In this document: one piece after another, positions 33,255 to 35,439 of the stretch
How positions within the stretch are numbered: the first letter of the stretch is position 1
How the letters are laid out: the number at the start of each line of letters is the position of its first letter
Notes under the pieces: generated by a model
Seen by the model: only the letters and a program-made list of their open reading frames with translations
Database searches by the model: none
What the model was told of the DNA's origin: nothing
Made by a program: the position numbers and the translations under genes
DNA from: Crocosphaera sp.
Lineage (GTDB): Bacteria > Cyanobacteriota > Cyanobacteriia > Cyanobacteriales > Microcystaceae
Length of the DNA stretch: 35,439 nucleotides
Direction: 5' to 3'
NCBI GenBank assembly: GCA_030065735.1
Contig: JASJDD010000027.1
Span: forward strand, 1 to 35,439

Positions 33255-33824
33255 ATGAACAGAGTAAGCGAAACTACAAATTTGTCTCTAATTGTTCACA
33301 AAGCTAGTCGGAATATTTTATTTGGCTCAAAAGAGATAAACTATAAAGGCATGGATCGCCCAAAATTAGGTGAGTATAATGACTTGCCTCAGGCTCTCAT
33401 ACTAGAAGGTTTATCTTTAGATGACATGAATGCTAACCAAAGGAAAATAGCATATAAATCCTTTATTGAAAAGCTATTAAATAGAGGAATTGATCGCTAT
33501 GAGCTAATTACTTCAGAAGATCAAATAGGAGTCGATTGGGAATTTCTTGGCTACGATGTTGGAGAATTAACTAAAAGAGCTTGGTCTGCTATAGCAAATT
33601 GTAATGTATTTGTAAGTTCTGAAGAACAGGAAAAATGGATAAGTTGTCTGAATAGTCAAGGTCTATTCCAAGTTTTAGAGAAAGCAGAAGAATATTTGGA
33701 GCTTTATCTTAGTAGTAATGATCCGGATATGGGTTGGGATGTTAATTCATGGCAAGAAGCACCAAGTTGGTACTGTGTAATCCCTATATACAGGTACATT
33801 TTTTCAATTTCTTGCGACAAATAG
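33255..33824 (+). CDS. Hypothetical protein, candidate immunity protein for the upstream effector (189 aa)
   Basis: I recognise no family. The protein is acidic to neutral and soluble looking (EDQIGVDWEFLGYDVGELTK, EEYLELYLSSNDPDMGWDVN) with no signal peptide. AGGAAAA lies just before the ATG, and the gene begins 34 bp after the effector stop. A single small acidic gene following a polymorphic-toxin-like gene is the usual arrangement of an immunity gene. Its end overlaps the next short ORF. The alternative is an unrelated hypothetical. Confidence 0.6.
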   Translation: MNRVSETTNLSLIVHKASRNILFGSKEINYKGMDRPKLGEYNDLPQALILEGLSLDDMNANQRKIAYKSFIEKLLNRGIDRYELITSEDQIGVDWEFLGYDVGELTKRAWSAIANCNVFVSSEEQEKWISCLNSQGLFQVLEKAEEYLELYLSSNDPDMGWDVNSWQEAPSWYCVIPIYRYIFSISCDK

Positions 33825-34081
33825 CAGAGGAAATTGAAATAGCTGGTGCAACAGAGTGGATACTTTTTGAAACCTATGGCGAAACTTCTAGAACAATTAA
33901 TGAATTAGACGAATTACAAAACGTTAAACAAAGACTAAATCAATCCTATTACCGCCTAAATACCTTAACTTTAAGAATTTTAGAAGCCCAACCCATTGCC
34001 TCAGATGTTATGGTGAATTTATTAACCCAAGCCATTAATGACGGGTTCGTCAATTTGCAAGCTTGCCATGCTAGTATTTAA
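33812..34081 (+). CDS. Small helical hypothetical protein, start uncertain (~89 aa)
   Basis: The frame is open from an ATG at 33749, but that start would overlap the preceding gene by 76 bp; a TTG at 33812 gives RQIAEEIEIAGATEWILFET and a 13-bp overlap. There is no clear ribosome binding site for either. The sequence (TSRTINELDELQNVKQRLNQ, LTLRILEAQPIASDVMVNLL) predicts helices, perhaps a coiled coil. It may be intact, or the 3' end of a larger gene whose 5' end was replaced by the upstream gene. Function unknown. Confidence 0.45.
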   Translation: MRQIAEEIEIAGATEWILFETYGETSRTINELDELQNVKQRLNQSYYRLNTLTLRILEAQPIASDVMVNLLTQAINDGFVNLQACHASI

Positions 34082-34107
34082 GAAATCAAAAAAGGTTGGA
34101 ATTTACC

Positions 34108-34284
34108 ATGAGTAAACAGCATTCCTATCCCGACGAAGAAACCCAAAAACGTTGTCTTGAAAAACTAAGACAAACTAATCGTCAACTCGAATTATACAAC
34201 TTATTTCTGGATGAGGCGATAGCCAGTATTGATACTGAACTGCGCCAACAAAAACGAGAAAGATTATTACAACGGCGTTACTAA
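34108..34284 (+). CDS. Very small coiled-coil-like hypothetical protein (58 aa)
   Basis: The ATG at 34108-34110 begins SKQHSYPDEETQKRCLEKLR, continuing as a highly charged helix to QQKRERLLQRRY. AAAGG lies 12 bases ahead. A TTG four codons upstream is less likely. It follows the previous small gene by 26 bp and probably forms a pair with it. Too short to assign; possible partner or regulator of the neighbouring protein. Confidence 0.5.
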   Translation: MSKQHSYPDEETQKRCLEKLRQTNRQLELYNLFLDEAIASIDTELRQQKRERLLQRRY

Positions 34285-34825
34285 GCGATCGCCCACAAAC
34301 AAAACACCATCAACCCATTGCCACCAGCGTTTAGGGTAAAATAACGGATGATCAAATTGCCAAAAAAAAGCAAATATTGCCCTAAATATCCAAAGAACCT
34401 TAACCTTATTAACCACTGACCCCTTTCATTCTCAATTAAGAACTCATAAACACCCTTCAACAAAAACCGTTAGAACCAGACAAATCAATACTGATTCTAT
34501 TAAAGTGAGAAACCAAGATATCGAAAAATGATGAATTATCAAACTTATAAAATAGTAAGCCAATTATATAAAATCAACTATAATTAATCAATTAAGAAAT
34601 AATAAAATTAATAAAAAGTTATACAAACCATTGATTTAGTAAAGAGAATTGTTAACTTGCAAGACAATTTCTTAAAAATCTGAAAAAAGACTTAAAAGTT
34701 TGCAGTATTGAGTCAGACTCTTTCTAGACTTAAAGAACAAAAGACAACAAAAATAAATGATTAACTATTTATCTTCACAATAGTTAATTATCTGGCTCAC
34801 TATACTCACACAATCGATAAAAATT
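34285..34825. other. AT-rich intergenic region after the CIS cargo genes
   Basis: No gene-like frame is convincing. The stretch starts with a HIP1 site, becomes very AT-rich from about 34500, and contains a perfect 9-bp inverted repeat at 34761-34787 and a TATACT at 34801-34806 that could be a -10 box for the next gene. I see no GC-rich hairpin with a T-run that would be a clear terminator. Confidence 0.6.
34761..34787. promoter_or_regulatory. Perfect 9-bp inverted repeat upstream of the oxidoreductase gene
   Basis: TTAACTATT and AATAGTTAA pair perfectly around a 9-base spacer. The centre is about 50 bases before the ATG at 34826 and overlaps where a -35 would lie relative to TATACT at 34801. 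It could be an operator for a dimeric regulator or a weak hairpin. Confidence 0.35.
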
Positions 34826-35439
34826 ATGGGAAGATTCAGGAAACATCAGGAGAAATTTGGGGAATTATTATCACATAAAAAAACCCAGGAAAAAAAACCG
34901 TTAAAACAAATTTTGACAAGTTTATTTTTGGGAATCATTAGCTTACAATCAACTTTACCTGTCTTAGCTAACTCTCGTAGTCCCCAAGAAACGGTCAATT
35001 GTGATATGTTAATCGTTGGAGCAGGGTTAGCCGGTTCAGCAGCAGCTTATGAAGGGTTATTAACAGGAAAAACCGTTTGTTTAACCGAAATTACCGATTG
35101 GGTTGGGGGACAAATTTCTGCACAAGGAAACTCAGCTTTAGACGAAGGAAAACAACAGCGATCGCAACAACATTTTCCCAGAGGATACAATACGTTAAGA
35201 AAGAATATTGCTCATCTCTACAATCGACAAAACCCTGGAGAATGTTGGGTCAGTGAAAGTTGTTTTCTTCCCTATCATGGTCATCAGTTATTGTATCAAC
35301 AATTAAAAGAAGCTCAACAATGGGGAAAAGGTACCTTAAAATGGTTTCCTTCTACGGTGATTAAAGAAGTCGAATTGAGTGAAGATGGAAAGTTAATTAA
35401 AAGTGCGATCGCTATTCAACACAGTCCCAAAAGTGGAAC
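34826..35439 (+). CDS. Exported FAD-dependent oxidoreductase, C-terminus beyond the window
   Basis: The frame from the ATG at 34826-34828 is open to the right edge (about 204 residues seen). A basic start and the hydrophobic stretch LTSLFLGIISLQSTLPVLA, with likely cleavage after VLA, form a signal peptide. Then CDMLIVGAGLAGSAAAYEGL and CLTE mark the Rossmann FAD-binding site (GxGxxG-like, GAGLAGS), followed by DWVGGQISAQG, typical of FAD-dependent oxidoreductases of the FAD_oxidored group. The substrate is unknown. It is separated from the CIS genes by more than 500 bp of AT-rich DNA and probably marks the flank of the cluster. Confidence 0.85.
   Translation, partial: MGRFRKHQEKFGELLSHKKTQEKKPLKQILTSLFLGIISLQSTLPVLANSRSPQETVNCDMLIVGAGLAGSAAAYEGLLTGKTVCLTEITDWVGGQISAQGNSALDEGKQQRSQQHFPRGYNTLRKNIAHLYNRQNPGECWVSESCFLPYHGHQLLYQQLKEAQQWGKGTLKWFPSTVIKEVELSEDGKLIKSAIAIQHSPKSG

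Noticed and set aside
34281-34463. Minus-strand open frame of 60 residues after the cargo genes
   Set aside because: No family resemblance, no ribosome binding site and a composition like the surrounding intergenic DNA.
1-35439. tRNA, rRNA or known riboswitch
   Set aside because: I saw no sequence resembling a tRNA cloverleaf, rRNA or known riboswitch core; a covariance-model search would be needed to exclude small RNAs.

Overview
The window comes from a cyanobacterium. Palindromic HIP1 sites (GCGATCGC) are scattered through it, including an overlapping pair at 19716-19729. A heptanucleotide repeat of the STRR kind lies at 20994-21028, and a 'GTTGGGTT...AACCCAAC' palindrome of a type common in cyanobacterial genomes lies at 30404-30438. 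The DNA is moderately AT-rich, which would fit a unicellular chroococcalean (Cyanothece/Crocosphaera/Microcystis-like) genome, but the species cannot be fixed from the sequence.

Nearly all of the window is one contractile injection system (CIS, phage-tail-like; eCIS or thylakoid-anchored tCIS type) arranged as two divergent operons around an intergenic region at 20596-21128. The leftward operon (20595 down to the left edge) encodes the baseplate and spike in tightly packed, often overlapping genes. In order these are a CIS tube/adaptor protein, a LysM-type protein, a phage protein D-like hub, a gpV/gp5-like OB-fold spike, a PAAR-like tip, a gp25-like wedge, a baseplate J-like protein, a 2232-aa baseplate J-like protein carrying a very large Ycf48/BNR-type propeller insert, a 1816-aa tail-protein-I-like protein, and a DUF6519 protein that runs off the left edge. 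The rightward operon (21129-30296) encodes the sheath, inner tube, a T4-type baseplate chaperone, a protein built of nine ~63-aa repeats, the DUF4255/Pvc16-like cap protein and an AAA+ ATPase.

Downstream (30293-34284) lies cargo-like accessory DNA. It holds a truncated effector leader, a small PD-(D/E)XK-like nuclease-fold protein, a full-length 680-aa candidate effector with an eCIS 'EADRVA..VM' leader but no HExxH peptidase core, a candidate immunity protein directly after it, and two small helical proteins. An AT-rich gap follows, then the start of a secreted FAD-dependent oxidoreductase that looks unrelated to the CIS.

The most striking feature is a pair of 100-bp MITE-like elements (3405-3504 and 9560-9659). 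They have 18-bp imperfect terminal inverted repeats and 8-bp target-site duplications, and they sit inside the two giant baseplate genes. Each adds exactly 108 bp, so the frame is kept and each adds a short hydrophobic peptide to a propeller blade region. Removing the 9560-9659 copy restores a perfect blade motif. A third, decayed relative lies at about 11914-12029. Other unusual features are a duplicated Ala-rich insertion in the sheath protein, a 189-bp tandem repeat array in the gene before the cap gene, and 150-bp direct repeats at the left edge. There is no capsid, terminase, integrase, TssJLM or ClpV gene, so neither a complete prophage nor a T6SS fits.
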